Assembly: GCF_900188395.1 (NCBI RefSeq)
Contig: NZ_FZOB01000012.1
Location: forward strand, 1-51,590
Length of the DNA stretch: 51,590 nucleotides
Reading direction: 5' to 3'
DNA from: Desulfurobacterium atlanticum
Lineage (GTDB): Bacteria; Aquificota; Aquificia; Desulfurobacteriales; Desulfurobacteriaceae
This document shows positions 1 through 8,438 of this stretch, piece by piece. The notes beneath the pieces are model-generated. The model worked only from the letters and a program-made list of their open reading frames with translations, was not told where the DNA came from and did no database searches. The position numbers were made by a program, and so were the translations under genes. The stretch's first letter is position 1. Each line of letters opens with the position of its first letter.

Positions 1-153
1 GGTATGAATGGGAGAACGCCTTTTGAGGTTTTAAAGAGTAAGTGGGATTGTTTGTTTAATCTTAATGTTGCTTGTTTCCCTGTTGTGCTGCTTGAGGATG
101 TTTTTGTGGTGGCTAATAGGCTGGGGGTATTGGAAAAGGGTGGGGAGAATGTG
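1..153 (+). mobile_element. right end of an insertion sequence, cut by the window edge
   Basis: The first codons encode a C-terminal motif typical of DDE integrase-type transposases (NGRTPFEVLKSKW, codons 2-14 of the visible frame). The sequence GGGTGGGGAGAATGTG at 138-153 is, read inward from the tip, CACATTCTCCCCACCC. That matches 15 of 16 bases of 51448-51463, which lies just before a new start codon at the other window edge. I infer that 153 is close to the outer tip of the IS. The family (IS481-like or IS3-like) cannot be settled from so short a piece. Confidence 0.6.
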
Positions 154-378
154 CTCACCCCCTACCTTTTACAAGATTGTTTTAAACTTTCATTTAACTT
201 CAGAAAAATGAAACTTTTCGGTTGTGAAACAATCTCAGAATGGCTTTTTGTCATTCTAAAAATAAAGTTCAATAAAATTTCCTTAAAGCTCAAAGTTTTC
301 CTCCAAATACCATTCGGTTTTACTTATGCTAAAATTCCAGTTAGCAAGCTGGAGAAGATAATCTGGAGTAAGGAATGA
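1..378 (+). CDS. transposase C-terminal fragment, frame running past the IS end
   Basis: The frame is open from the window edge to a TGA at 376-378. Its first ~35 codons resemble the end of rve/DDE transposases: a TPFEVL motif followed by a hydrophobic stretch with PVVLLED. After the terminal repeat (138-153) the frame continues without a stop through AT-rich DNA that encodes nothing I recognise. The last ~75 residues are therefore probably fortuitous read-through or a degenerate tail. The stop overlaps the hypD start codon (ATGA), but I see no sign that the two are functionally coupled. The true start lies outside the window. Confidence 0.4.
   Translation, partial: GMNGRTPFEVLKSKWDCLFNLNVACFPVVLLEDVFVVANRLGVLEKGGENVLTPYLLQDCFKLSFNFRKMKLFGCETISEWLFVILKIKFNKISLKLKVFLQIPFGFTYAKIPVSKLEKIIWSKE
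138..153. repeat. terminal inverted repeat of the left-edge IS
   Basis: GGGTGGGGAGAATGTG is the reverse complement of CACATTCTCCCCACCC. It pairs with CACATACTCCCCACCC at 51448-51463 with one mismatch. Allowing a few mismatches, the similarity extends outward to a shared GGT six bases further out. Confidence 0.6.
185..300. repeat. degenerate relative of the 145-bp mobile repeat
   Basis: This non-coding stretch aligns loosely with the element at 36729-36871. It shares TTCGG, then a short stem (TTGT...ACAA replacing GCTGC...GCAGC), CTCAGAATG, GTCATTCT and CTTAAAG in the same order. The hairpin AGAATG (237-242) with CATTCT (252-257) is kept. Many substitutions separate it from the two intact copies, so I read it as an old decayed copy. 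The alignment was made by eye. Confidence 0.3.
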
Positions 379-1448
379 ACATAGAAAAAATAATAAAAGT
401 CCATGATAACCCACAGAAGCTGATAGAATTCATAAAGGCAATCACTCTGAAAGATAGGAAAATAAAAATAATGAACGTTTGCGGCTCTCACGAACACACA
501 ATAACCTTCAGCGGTATGAGAAGTGTTCTCCCAGAAAACATTGAACTTGTCCCAGGACCCGGCTGTCCGGTATGCGTATGTTCTGAAAGCGATATAATAA
601 ACGCAATTAACCTATCAAAGAGAGACGACACCATTCTTGTAACTTACGGAGATATGTTGAGGGTTCCAACAAAAATAGGCTCAATAAGAACGGAAGGGAA
701 AAACTACAAAATGGTAAGTGCTCCGCATGAGATCATAAAAATCGCAAAAGAAAATCCGGACAAACATATAGTGTTTTTCTCCATAGGTTTTGAAACAACT
801 ACAGCTCCAACGGCTGCACTGATAGAAATGGATCTGCCTGAAAATGTGTCTATACTCACCGCACAAAAATTAACTCCAGAAATAATGGAGCTTCTTGTAA
901 AAGATTCTGAGGTAGGAGTTGATGCTTTCGTAGCACCAGGACATGTATCAGCTATCGTTGGAGCTAAAGCGTGGAAAAAATTCCCGGAAAAATACAAAAT
1001 ACCAACAGTAGTAGCAGGTTTTGAGCCTGAAAACTTACTGCTTGCAATAGCCGTTATTCTTCTTCAAATAAAAGAAAACCAGTGTGAACTTAAAAACGTT
1101 TATAAAGGCGTGGCAAAGGAAGAAGGCAATAAAAAAGCTTTGCAACTTATATACAAATATTTTCAGAAAGCAGATGTAAACTGGAGAGGAATAGGTTATA
1201 TTCCAGAATCTGGGCTTGAGTTTAAAGAAAAATATAACCACCTAAACACAAAGAAAATTTTTAATCTACCTGAAATTAAAGAAGAAAAGATACTCGGATG
1301 TATATGTGACAGAATTATTTTAGGCAAAGCTTATCCAGATGAATGTAAACTTTTTGGAACAGTATGTACCCCAAGAAATCCTAAGGGTCCATGCATGGTA
1401 TCTTTAGAAGGCGCCTGCAATATATGGTATAAAGCTGGGAGGAAATAG
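375..1448 (+). CDS. hypD: hydrogenase maturation protein HypD
   Basis: HypD is the iron-sulfur scaffold that works with HypC to assemble the Fe(CN)2CO unit of [NiFe] hydrogenases in the cytoplasm. The 357-aa length is normal for the family. The N-terminal conserved Cys in NVCGSHEHT (C36), the GPGCPVCVC block (C64, C67, C69) and the C-terminal cysteine cluster (GCICD...CKLFG..C...GPCMVSLEGAC) that binds the [4Fe-4S] centre are all visible. The ATG at 375 follows GGAGTAAGGA. No other hyp gene is next to it: the upstream side is an IS end, so hypC or hypE neighbours may have been displaced or lie elsewhere. Its presence implies a [NiFe] hydrogenase outside the window in addition to the [FeFe] enzyme encoded at 28-36 kb. 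Confidence 0.95.
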   Translation: MNIEKIIKVHDNPQKLIEFIKAITLKDRKIKIMNVCGSHEHTITFSGMRSVLPENIELVPGPGCPVCVCSESDIINAINLSKRDDTILVTYGDMLRVPTKIGSIRTEGKNYKMVSAPHEIIKIAKENPDKHIVFFSIGFETTTAPTAALIEMDLPENVSILTAQKLTPEIMELLVKDSEVGVDAFVAPGHVSAIVGAKAWKKFPEKYKIPTVVAGFEPENLLLAIAVILLQIKENQCELKNVYKGVAKEEGNKKALQLIYKYFQKADVNWRGIGYIPESGLEFKEKYNHLNTKKIFNLPEIKEEKILGCICDRIILGKAYPDECKLFGTVCTPRNPKGPCMVSLEGACNIWYKAGRK

Positions 1449-1462
1449 GAGTAGAAAGGAGT

Positions 1463-2557
1463 ATGGAAAAAGTTATTAAAATACTGATAGTTGATGATGA
1501 ACCTTTCAACGTAAATCTTATGGATAAACTTGTAAGAAAAGCTATAAAAAGGTCATTCTCTATTTTTGATTTTAAAATAACCAAAACTGTCTCCCCTACA
1601 GAAGCGCTCGAAAGTATAAAAAGCAGTCCTCCTCACCTTTTAATAACAGACATTATGATGCCTGAAATTGATGGATACCAATTAATAAAAGAAGTCAGAA
1701 AGCTGTATAACATGGAAGAGCTGAAAATAATTGTAGTTACAAGTCTTGAAGACAGAGACTCAAGAATACGGGCACTCCTTGCAGGTGCAAATGACTACAC
1801 TGTTAAGCCAGTTGACGCCGTTGAATTTCCAATAAGAATAATGAACAATATTAAATTGATAGAAAACTATCTCCTTTTGAAAGATAGAACACTGCTTCTT
1901 GAAAATGCAGTCAAGGAAGCCACAAAGGAGATAAGAGAAAGAGAAAGAGAAATAATATTTAGACTCGCAGAAGCCACAGAATATAAAGATGCTTTCACAG
2001 GAAACCACATCCATAGAGTCGCAGAATACTGCAAGCTGATAGCAGAAGGATATGGATGTGATAAAAGTTTTATTGAGAGCATCTATATCGCATCCCCACT
2101 CCATGACATCGGTAAAATTGCCATTCCCGAGAAAATTCTTGGAAAACCAGGAAAACTTACTCAAGAGGAATTTGAAATTATGAAAAAACATACCATATAC
2201 GGGGCAAACCTTCTTAAAGGAACAAAAATTCCCCTTCTTCAATTTGCCCAGAAAGTTGCGTTATACCACCACGAAAAATGGAACGGAAAAGGTTATCCTG
2301 AGGGTCTTAAAGAGAAAGAGATACCTCTTGAAGCACGAATCACTGCAATTGCAGATGTTTTTGATGCACTAACATCTGTAAGGCCATACAAAAAAGCTTT
2401 CCCGTTTGAAAAAGCGATGGAGATAATTAAGGAGGAAATCGGTAAAAGCTTTGACCCTGAACTTGCTACAATATTTATAGAGGAAGAAAAGGAAGTTTAT
2501 AAAATATATAAAACATTTAGTTCTCTAAAAGGGGAAGTGGAGGATGCAACAGTATAA
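1463..2557 (+). CDS. response regulator with HD-GYP phosphodiesterase domain
   Basis: A receiver domain (residues 1-125) has the acidic pair DDE (11-13), phospho-acceptor D63 in LLITDIMMPEIDG, and K115. A coiled linker leads to an HD-GYP domain (from about residue 165) with LHDIGK (H214 D215), HH (269-270) and NGKGYP (GYP 277-279). HD-GYP domains hydrolyse cyclic di-GMP. All metal-binding signature residues I can check are present, so it is probably active. The start follows AAAGGAGT. It overlaps the downstream HPt gene by 14 bases, and a hybrid histidine kinase follows. The three genes look like one phosphorelay whose output is c-di-GMP turnover. The signal sensed is suggested only by the kinase. 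Confidence 0.93.
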   Translation: MEKVIKILIVDDEPFNVNLMDKLVRKAIKRSFSIFDFKITKTVSPTEALESIKSSPPHLLITDIMMPEIDGYQLIKEVRKLYNMEELKIIVVTSLEDRDSRIRALLAGANDYTVKPVDAVEFPIRIMNNIKLIENYLLLKDRTLLLENAVKEATKEIREREREIIFRLAEATEYKDAFTGNHIHRVAEYCKLIAEGYGCDKSFIESIYIASPLHDIGKIAIPEKILGKPGKLTQEEFEIMKKHTIYGANLLKGTKIPLLQFAQKVALYHHEKWNGKGYPEGLKEKEIPLEARITAIADVFDALTSVRPYKKAFPFEKAMEIIKEEIGKSFDPELATIFIEEEKEVYKIYKTFSSLKGEVEDATV

Positions 2558-2906
2558 ACCTGATGAAATAAGAAAATTTCTTGAAAAAAAGATAAAACCA
2601 GTAGCTGAAAAAAGATTTATTGAGTTTGGAATGGATAAAGAGGAAGCTGAAGAACTAATAGAAGAGGGAATAGATTCTATATTTAGTAAAATATTCTTGA
2701 TAGAAAAATTTCTTAAAGATAAAAATTATAAGGCACTTATAAAACTTACTCATTCTATAAAAGGAGTTCTTTTAAACCTTGGACTTGAGAATGAAGCAGA
2801 AGCTTTTAAAAAAGTAAAGCATATGTATGAAAACGGAAAAAATTACATAGAAATAGAAACTCAAACCAGAAAAGCCATTAAAATGCTATTAAATGAAGGA
2901 AAATAA
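2544..2906 (+). CDS. stand-alone histidine phosphotransfer (HPt) protein
   Basis: This 120-aa helical protein has an HSIKG motif (H70-G74) followed by a Leu/Asn-rich helix, the usual HPt phospho-histidine signature. It is translationally coupled: its start overlaps the end of the HD-GYP regulator, and its stop overlaps the start of the sensor kinase (TAATG). It lies between a receiver-output protein and a kinase carrying its own receiver. The simplest role is to carry phosphate from the kinase receiver to D63 of the HD-GYP regulator. Confidence 0.8.
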   Translation: MQQYKPDEIRKFLEKKIKPVAEKRFIEFGMDKEEAEELIEEGIDSIFSKIFLIEKFLKDKNYKALIKLTHSIKGVLLNLGLENEAEAFKKVKHMYENGKNYIEIETQTRKAIKMLLNEGK

Positions 2907-3871
2907 TGCGTTCACTATCTCTAAAAGTTAAACTTTTTCTCATTTTAACAATTTCTCTGATGGCTTTCTTACTAAATTTCACATTCATTATTCATTCAAC
3001 TTACAAAGAGTACAAAACTGCAAAAATTGAGCAAGAATATACAATAATGGCAAAAAGTCTTATAGAACTCATTCATGAAATCGCCAAAGAAAGGGGACTT
3101 TCAACAGTATATGTAGCATCAAGAAGAGATTTTTTTAAAAACAAAATGCTTATAGAAAGAAACATTTTAGACGGAAAACTGGTAAAGTTTGAAGATTCTT
3201 TAAAAAAGAGCAACCTCACAATTGCAAAAAAAATAACTGAGATTCTTCAAAAGGAAAAAGAGAAATTATATAAAATCAGAAACAAAACAGTAATAGATGC
3301 AGAAAGAACCAATTACGTAGAAGTATTCAACTTTTACTCTGGGCTGATTGAAAGTTTATACACTTTCTTCAAAAACTCTAAAATATTGTCGGGCAACTTT
3401 GAGCATGAAATATATCCCCTTGACAGATTAAAAAACATAGAAGGAAAATTAAGAGCATTTATAGCTGTGGGACTTGCTACAAAAATTGATAATCTAATAA
3501 TTCAAAAAATAAACGAATACTGTAACGAAAAAAAACTCATTTTTACATCTCATATAACAGAAGATTTAAACAAAATCCTTCAAAGAAGAGTATATAAAAC
3601 TCCAATCGGTATAAAAATCCATCAAATAATAACAAAACTTAAAAATGGAGAGAAAGTAAATATCACTCCTGAAGAATGGTGGAAAATAAAAACCAGACAG
3701 ATAGATGAACTGTATAAAATTGAATTAAACATTATAGATCACACTCTTAAAACAATTTCCACAAAACAAGAAATTTTAAGAAAAAGACTTATCGGGGAAT
3801 TTTTTTTTCTTTTTTATATTTCTTGCATCATTGATAACTCTGGTTGTTCTAACTTTAAAAGATGTATATAG
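2906..3871 (+). CDS. N-terminal part of a frameshifted hybrid histidine kinase (sensor domain)
   Basis: Residues 8-30 form a transmembrane helix. The periplasmic region that follows contains IHEIAKERGLSTVYVAS, the hallmark of NIT (nitrate/nitrite-sensing) domains, and is otherwise helical. The second transmembrane helix begins at GEFFFLF and is then lost: the frame leaves a run of nine T (3800-3808) and stops at 3871. Removing one T joins it to the downstream frame (GEFFFFFIFLASLITLVVLTL) and restores a membrane helix, HAMP linker and kinase. It is either a homopolymer sequencing error, a phase-variable or slippage site, or a true mutation. The domain identity is from pattern only. Confidence 0.75.
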   Translation: MRSLSLKVKLFLILTISLMAFLLNFTFIIHSTYKEYKTAKIEQEYTIMAKSLIELIHEIAKERGLSTVYVASRRDFFKNKMLIERNILDGKLVKFEDSLKKSNLTIAKKITEILQKEKEKLYKIRNKTVIDAERTNYVEVFNFYSGLIESLYTFFKNSKILSGNFEHEIYPLDRLKNIEGKLRAFIAVGLATKIDNLIIQKINEYCNEKKLIFTSHITEDLNKILQRRVYKTPIGIKIHQIITKLKNGEKVNITPEEWWKIKTRQIDELYKIELNIIDHTLKTISTKQEILRKRLIGEFFFLFYISCIIDNSGCSNFKRCI

Positions 3872-5144
3872 AAATATTGATGACTTAAAAATTGTTTTAT
3901 CATCAGCTGTCAAAGGAAATTTTGATTTGAAAATGAACGAAAACACACCTGGAGAACTGGGAGAAATCGCTAAAAGTATCAACAAACTCCTTGAAATATT
4001 TAAGAAATTTACATATAACGAAAAAATATTTATAGCTTCCGTATCCCATGAACTCAGAACCCCTTTAAATGGAATAATAGGCTTCTTAAACCTTCTACTT
4101 CAAAGCAATCTATCAAAAGAGCAACAAATGTATGTTGAAAATGCGGAGAAATCTGCAAGGCAGCTGCTTGAACTTATAGAAGACCTTCTTGACACAACAA
4201 AAATTCAAACCGGGCAGATAGAAATAAGAAAAGAAGAATTTGATTTAAACCAGATTATCCAGGAAGTCATAGCGACTGTTTCTTCACGGAAAAAAGCCAA
4301 ATCCTTGAAATTTATCAATAAAATTCCAAATTTTCCGAATATTTTTATAGGAGATAAAAAAAGAGTAAAACAGATCCTTCTTAATCTTCTCTCTAACGCA
4401 TTTAAATACACAAAAGAAGGTTTTATAGAGCTTGGAATTAAAGATATAAAGGAAACTGACAAAAATACAATCATTACATTTTACATAAAAGACACAGGAA
4501 TAGGCATTCCAAAAGAAAAACAGAAAGAGATGTTTAAGCCGTTTGTAAGAATCCACTCTCAGGAAACAAAAGAAATAAAAGGCACGGGACTTGGACTTTA
4601 CATATCAAAATCTCTTGCAAAACTTATGGGGGGAGACATCTGGTTTGAATCTGAAGAAGGGAAAGGAACAACATTTTACTTTAAAATTCCTTTAGAAAAA
4701 GGGCGGAAAAAAACAGAAGAAGAACTAAAGGCACTTCAAATTAAACCTCCAGCAGAAAAAAAATTGGATAATTTTTCAAACATTAAAATCCTTGCAGCAG
4801 AAGATGAACCTATAAACAGAAAACTTCTTCAAAAGATATTTGAGAAAAACTTCAATATAAAAGACATTGACATAGTAGAAAACGGATTTGAAGCTTACAA
4901 AAAAGCTATAAAAAACAATTACGATATAATCTTTCTTGACATACAAATGCCTGTAATGGATGGATTTGAAGCTCTGGAGAGAATAAGAAAAGCCGGAATT
5001 AAAACTCCTGTCTATATGCTTACTGCTGATGCTTACAAGGACACAGAGACAAAAGCTATGAAACTTGGAGCCAACGGCTATATTACAAAACCCATAGAAT
5101 TAGACAAACTGACAGAAATTCTAAGAGAAATAAAGAAAAAATAA
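3831..5144 (+). CDS. C-terminal part of the hybrid histidine kinase (HAMP, HisKA, HATPase, receiver)
   Basis: Counting from the TTG at 3831, there is the rest of a transmembrane helix and a HAMP linker (1-60). The H-box SHELRTPLNG follows with H73, then the N-box LLNLLSNAFKYT, G1 DTGIGIP (D221), G2 GTGLGLYIS (251-259), and a C-terminal receiver with D370 in FLDIQMPVMDG. All catalytic signatures are intact, and the protein would be cytoplasmic after the membrane helix. No ribosome-binding site precedes the TTG. The fragment is therefore best read as the 3' half of the gene starting at 2906, about 745 aa when joined. Confidence 0.85.
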   Translation: MITLVVLTLKDVYRNIDDLKIVLSSAVKGNFDLKMNENTPGELGEIAKSINKLLEIFKKFTYNEKIFIASVSHELRTPLNGIIGFLNLLLQSNLSKEQQMYVENAEKSARQLLELIEDLLDTTKIQTGQIEIRKEEFDLNQIIQEVIATVSSRKKAKSLKFINKIPNFPNIFIGDKKRVKQILLNLLSNAFKYTKEGFIELGIKDIKETDKNTIITFYIKDTGIGIPKEKQKEMFKPFVRIHSQETKEIKGTGLGLYISKSLAKLMGGDIWFESEEGKGTTFYFKIPLEKGRKKTEEELKALQIKPPAEKKLDNFSNIKILAAEDEPINRKLLQKIFEKNFNIKDIDIVENGFEAYKKAIKNNYDIIFLDIQMPVMDGFEALERIRKAGIKTPVYMLTADAYKDTETKAMKLGANGYITKPIELDKLTEILREIKKK

Positions 5145-5181
5145 GCTAAAATTGAACCCACCTGCATGTGTGGAGGTTAAG

Positions 5182-6087
5182 GTGAAAAATTACCTGCTTT
5201 TTATTTTTATTTTGATATCAGTTTCATCGTTTGGCACATGCGGGAGAAAAGGAGACCCCCTTCCCCCAAGAATCTTTGAACCTGCTACTGTAAATAAATT
5301 AAACTATCAGCAGGTGATTTTAAAACCGCTAATATACTGGAACCCTCCTTCAAAATTTATAGACGGTGAACCTATCCCGAAAAATTCTATAAAAAATCTT
5401 AAATACCTTATTGACATCAATTTTGGAGAAAAAAAAGCGGTAACAGATAAACTTTACTTTTTGGACGGTGAAAGGAAAATGGGAGAAAAAGTTTGTTATA
5501 GGGTTGCAGCTATTTACAAAAAGGAAAAGGGAGAATTTTCTGAACCTGTTTGTTTTAAAATAGAAAAACCTATCAAAGAAAAACCTTCTGTAGGAGAAAC
5601 TTTTGCTGGTGATGAAACGGTTAAAATTTTATTTAGAACACCGACCCTTCACCCTATAGAAATCTTTAGAACAGAAAAAAAGAAACCATTTTCTGTTATA
5701 AAGCCTTACGCCATAATAAACAATGCAACATTTGTTGACAAAAAAGTGATAAACGGTAAAACTTACATTTACAAATTCCGCTACGCAGAAAACAGATTAA
5801 AAGGACCATTCACAGAACCTGTTCAATTAACTCCAGAAGACAATATCCCTCCAGAGCCACCTAAAAACCCTGTTCTTGTCCGTTTAGACAACTCTACATG
5901 CATTATAGTATGGGAACCATCACCATCAAAAGATACCGTTTATTACACAATTTTTTTAAACGATAAAGAATTAGGAAAAACTGAAAACCTATACTTCCAG
6001 ACAACCTGCAAAAAGGGTATATTTAAAGTGATTGCTGTTGATAAAGCGGGCAACTTAAGTATTCCAGAAGCTGTTAAAAGGAGGTAA
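5182..6087 (+). CDS. lipoprotein with fibronectin-III-like repeats
   Basis: I chose the GTG at 5182 because GGAGG lies just upstream. It gives a clean lipoprotein signal, MKNYLLFIFILISVSSFGTC, with lipobox FGTC. The mature N-terminus CGRKGDPLPP matches the short CGxKGPxxxP motif of LptM/YifL-type lipoproteins. Unlike those very short proteins, this one continues for ~280 residues with Pro-rich beta segments (PPEPPKNPVLV, WEPSPSKDTVYY) that resemble one or two fibronectin type III modules. It is probably anchored in the envelope facing the periplasm. Function unknown. It is followed four bases later by the HIT gene. Confidence 0.75.
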   Translation: MKNYLLFIFILISVSSFGTCGRKGDPLPPRIFEPATVNKLNYQQVILKPLIYWNPPSKFIDGEPIPKNSIKNLKYLIDINFGEKKAVTDKLYFLDGERKMGEKVCYRVAAIYKKEKGEFSEPVCFKIEKPIKEKPSVGETFAGDETVKILFRTPTLHPIEIFRTEKKKPFSVIKPYAIINNATFVDKKVINGKTYIYKFRYAENRLKGPFTEPVQLTPEDNIPPEPPKNPVLVRLDNSTCIIVWEPSPSKDTVYYTIFLNDKELGKTENLYFQTTCKKGIFKVIAVDKAGNLSIPEAVKRR

Positions 6088-6090
6088 ACT

Positions 6091-6432
6091 ATGTGTATCT
6101 TCTGTAAAATTGTAAACAAAGAGATTCCAGCCAAAGTAGTGTATGAGGATGACCTTGTGATGGCGTTTCACGACATAAATCCACAAGCACCTATTCATAT
6201 ACTGATAATCCCTAAAGAGCATATTCCAACAGTAAATGATATTGAAGAGAAACACAAAGAATTGATAGGACATATCTTTACCGTTGCAAAGACAATAGCA
6301 AAAGAGATGGGATTTGCAGAAAAAGGTTACAGAATCCTTATAAACTGCAATAAAGATGGAGGACAGGAAATCTACCACATCCACTTCCATCTTTTTGCAG
6401 GAAAACCTTTAGGTCCAATGATTTGCAAGTAG
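6091..6432 (+). CDS. HIT family nucleotide hydrolase (HinT-like)
   Basis: The 113-aa protein has the complete histidine-triad motif YHIHFHLFAG near the C-terminus and the N-terminal CIFC pair seen in zinc-binding HIT proteins. The family hydrolyses purine nucleoside phosphoramidates and related adenylated compounds in the cytoplasm. GGAGG precedes the ATG. The stop lies nine bases before the tmk start, so the two are probably cotranscribed. The physiological substrate is unknown, as for most bacterial members. Confidence 0.93.
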   Translation: MCIFCKIVNKEIPAKVVYEDDLVMAFHDINPQAPIHILIIPKEHIPTVNDIEEKHKELIGHIFTVAKTIAKEMGFAEKGYRILINCNKDGGQEIYHIHFHLFAGKPLGPMICK

Positions 6433-6440
6433 GAGAGTGT

Positions 6441-7055
6441 ATGTTCATAACCTTTGAAGGAATTGAGGGAAGCGGAAAAACCACACAAGCAAAACTCCTT
6501 TACCAGTGGCTTATAGACAGCGGAAAAGAAGCACTATTTACAAGAGAACCTGGAGGCACTCCAGCAGCTGAAGAGATAAGAGAATTTATCCTTACAGAAA
6601 GAGAAGAACCTTTTCCCGAAAATGCCGAGCTTTTCCTGTATATGGCTGCCCGCTCTTTCCATGTTGAAAATTTTATAAAACCTGCTTTGGAAAACGGCAC
6701 TACTGTAATTTCCGACCGATTTTCAGATGCCACAATCGCCTATCAGGGATTTGGCAGAGGCATTCCCGTAGAAAAAATTGAGTATCTAAACAGTATAGCC
6801 ACGAAAGGTTTAAAACCAAATATAACATTTTTAATAGATATTCCTGTAGAAGAGGGACTAAGAAGAATAAAAAAAAGGAAACTTGACAGAATAGAAAAAG
6901 AGGCAGTTGAGTTTCATCAAAGAGTAAGAGAAGGCTATCTTCAAATAGCAAAGAGAGAGCCAGACAGAGTTGTGGTAATAGATGGAAGAAAAAAGGTAGA
7001 AGAAATTTTTGAAATCATTAAGACTACTATTGAGAGAAAAGCCGATGCCGTTTAG
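6441..7055 (+). CDS. tmk: thymidylate kinase
   Basis: It phosphorylates dTMP to dTDP. The P-loop GIEGSGKTT (residues 7-15) directly follows the start, the DR(F/Y) motif occurs in ISDRFSDATIAYQGFGRG, and the length (204 aa from the chosen start) is typical. I chose the ATG at 6441 (MFITFEGIEG) over one six codons upstream because AGGAGAG precedes it and it matches the usual family N-terminus. It overlaps the holB start, a common tmk-holB arrangement. Confidence 0.94.
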   Translation: MFITFEGIEGSGKTTQAKLLYQWLIDSGKEALFTREPGGTPAAEEIREFILTEREEPFPENAELFLYMAARSFHVENFIKPALENGTTVISDRFSDATIAYQGFGRGIPVEKIEYLNSIATKGLKPNITFLIDIPVEEGLRRIKKRKLDRIEKEAVEFHQRVREGYLQIAKREPDRVVVIDGRKKVEEIFEIIKTTIERKADAV

Positions 7056-7869
7056 CAGTATCGTCGGTCACGCAAAACAGCTTCACACAATAGAAGAACT
7101 GATAGAAAAGAAAGTGTTCCCTTCATCTGCAATTTTCTCAGGTCCAGAAGGTGTGGGAAAAAAACTTGTGGCGGTAGAAACGGCAAAAATCCTTTCAGGA
7201 AACGAGTTCGGAATAAAAATTGTAGGAGAAGATAAACCTCCTACAATAGATGAAATCCGGGAAATAACCTCCTGGCTTTCAATGAAACCTACACATTCAA
7301 AAAGGAAGATTGCAATAATAGACAGTGCAGAACTTATGAGAAATGAAGCTGCAAACGCTCTTTTAAAAACACTTGAAGAACCGCCAGAATACGCAAACAT
7401 AATTTTGATAACCTCAAACGAAAACGCTCTTTTACCAACAATAAAATCCCGCTGCAAAATTTTTCGTTTTGGAAAGCTAACAAAGATTCAGGTTGAAACA
7501 ATTCTCAAAAATTTAGGTGTTGAATATGACAGCAGAATACTCAAAATCTGCGGAAACAGCCCGGGAAGGGCAATTGCCCTTTCAAACAGTAAAGTGCCAG
7601 ACTTAATAGCACACCTTCTAAAACTCCTGAAGGAGAAAAAACTACCAGCTGAAATCCTTGATTTTTCTTCAAAGTTCTCATCAATGACCCGGGAAGAAAC
7701 AAATCTTTTTATTGAATCACTTATAATTCTTTTTTCAGAAAAGAAAATCTTTCTTGACTGGTTTGAACCTCTTGAAAAAGCAAGAAATTTTCTAAACTTT
7801 TACGCAAGGCCAAGAAACGTAATTGAATGGCTGCTTATAACAGTAACACTTAAGAAGGAGCAAAGATGA
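7045..7869 (+). CDS. holB: DNA polymerase III delta-prime subunit
   Basis: AAA+ clamp-loader subunit. The start MPFSSIVGHAKQ (ATG 7045, overlapping the tmk stop) gives the normal 'F..iiGh..q...L' beginning. The P-loop GPEGVGKK, the ELMRNEAANALLKTLEEPP block and the sensor-1 SRC motif (KSRCKIFRF) are all present. The 274-aa length is close to delta-prime and much shorter than gamma/tau, and its place next to tmk supports holB. The usual zinc-binding cysteines are not evident. Confidence 0.88.
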   Translation: MPFSSIVGHAKQLHTIEELIEKKVFPSSAIFSGPEGVGKKLVAVETAKILSGNEFGIKIVGEDKPPTIDEIREITSWLSMKPTHSKRKIAIIDSAELMRNEAANALLKTLEEPPEYANIILITSNENALLPTIKSRCKIFRFGKLTKIQVETILKNLGVEYDSRILKICGNSPGRAIALSNSKVPDLIAHLLKLLKEKKLPAEILDFSSKFSSMTREETNLFIESLIILFSEKKIFLDWFEPLEKARNFLNFYARPRNVIEWLLITVTLKKEQR

Positions 7870-8438
7870 ACGAAATAGAGAAACTCAAAAAAGAGATGAT
7901 AAAAATAGGCAGACTTATATTCCAATCTGGCTTAACAGACAGCCACGGCGGAAATATAAGCGTAAGGTATAACGACTACATACTTATAAAAAAATCGGGG
8001 AAAATGCTCGGAACATTAACAGAAGAAGACATTGTGGTAACCACAGTAGAAGAAAATCCAGAGCTTGATAAAACCGCTTCTATAGAACTTAAAGTTCACA
8101 GAAATATCTATAAAAAATTACCTGAAGTAAAGGCAGTTGTTCACGCCCATTCCCCTTATACAGTTGCCGTTTCTCTTACAACCAATGAAATTATCCCCCT
8201 TGATTCTGAGGTTAAATTTCTCCTTGGAACAGTGCCGGTTTTATCAGCAAAACAGGTAATAAGCTCTAATGAAGTAGCAGAAAAGCTACCAGAATTACTT
8301 AAAAAGTGTAAAATTGCCGTTGTAAAATCTCACGGACCTTTCTCCACAGGAAAAACACTGGAGGAAGCATATAAATACCTTTCAGCAGTTGAAAACTCCT
8401 GTAAAATAATCTCAATCGTTAAAGGAATGGAGAGATAG
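7866..8438 (+). CDS. class II aldolase/adducin family protein
   Basis: A zinc-dependent aldolase fold of 190 aa, like L-fuculose-phosphate aldolase. Visible features are HGGNISVR, the catalytic-region glutamate in SIELKVH, the metal ligands in VVHAHSPY and the third histidine in KSHGPFS. The start overlaps the holB stop (ATGA). The family also contains methylthioribulose-phosphate dehydratase and archaeal-type aldolases, so the exact substrate is open. It sits directly before tyrA with no gap. Confidence 0.88.
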   Translation: MNEIEKLKKEMIKIGRLIFQSGLTDSHGGNISVRYNDYILIKKSGKMLGTLTEEDIVVTTVEENPELDKTASIELKVHRNIYKKLPEVKAVVHAHSPYTVAVSLTTNEIIPLDSEVKFLLGTVPVLSAKQVISSNEVAEKLPELLKKCKIAVVKSHGPFSTGKTLEEAYKYLSAVENSCKIISIVKGMER

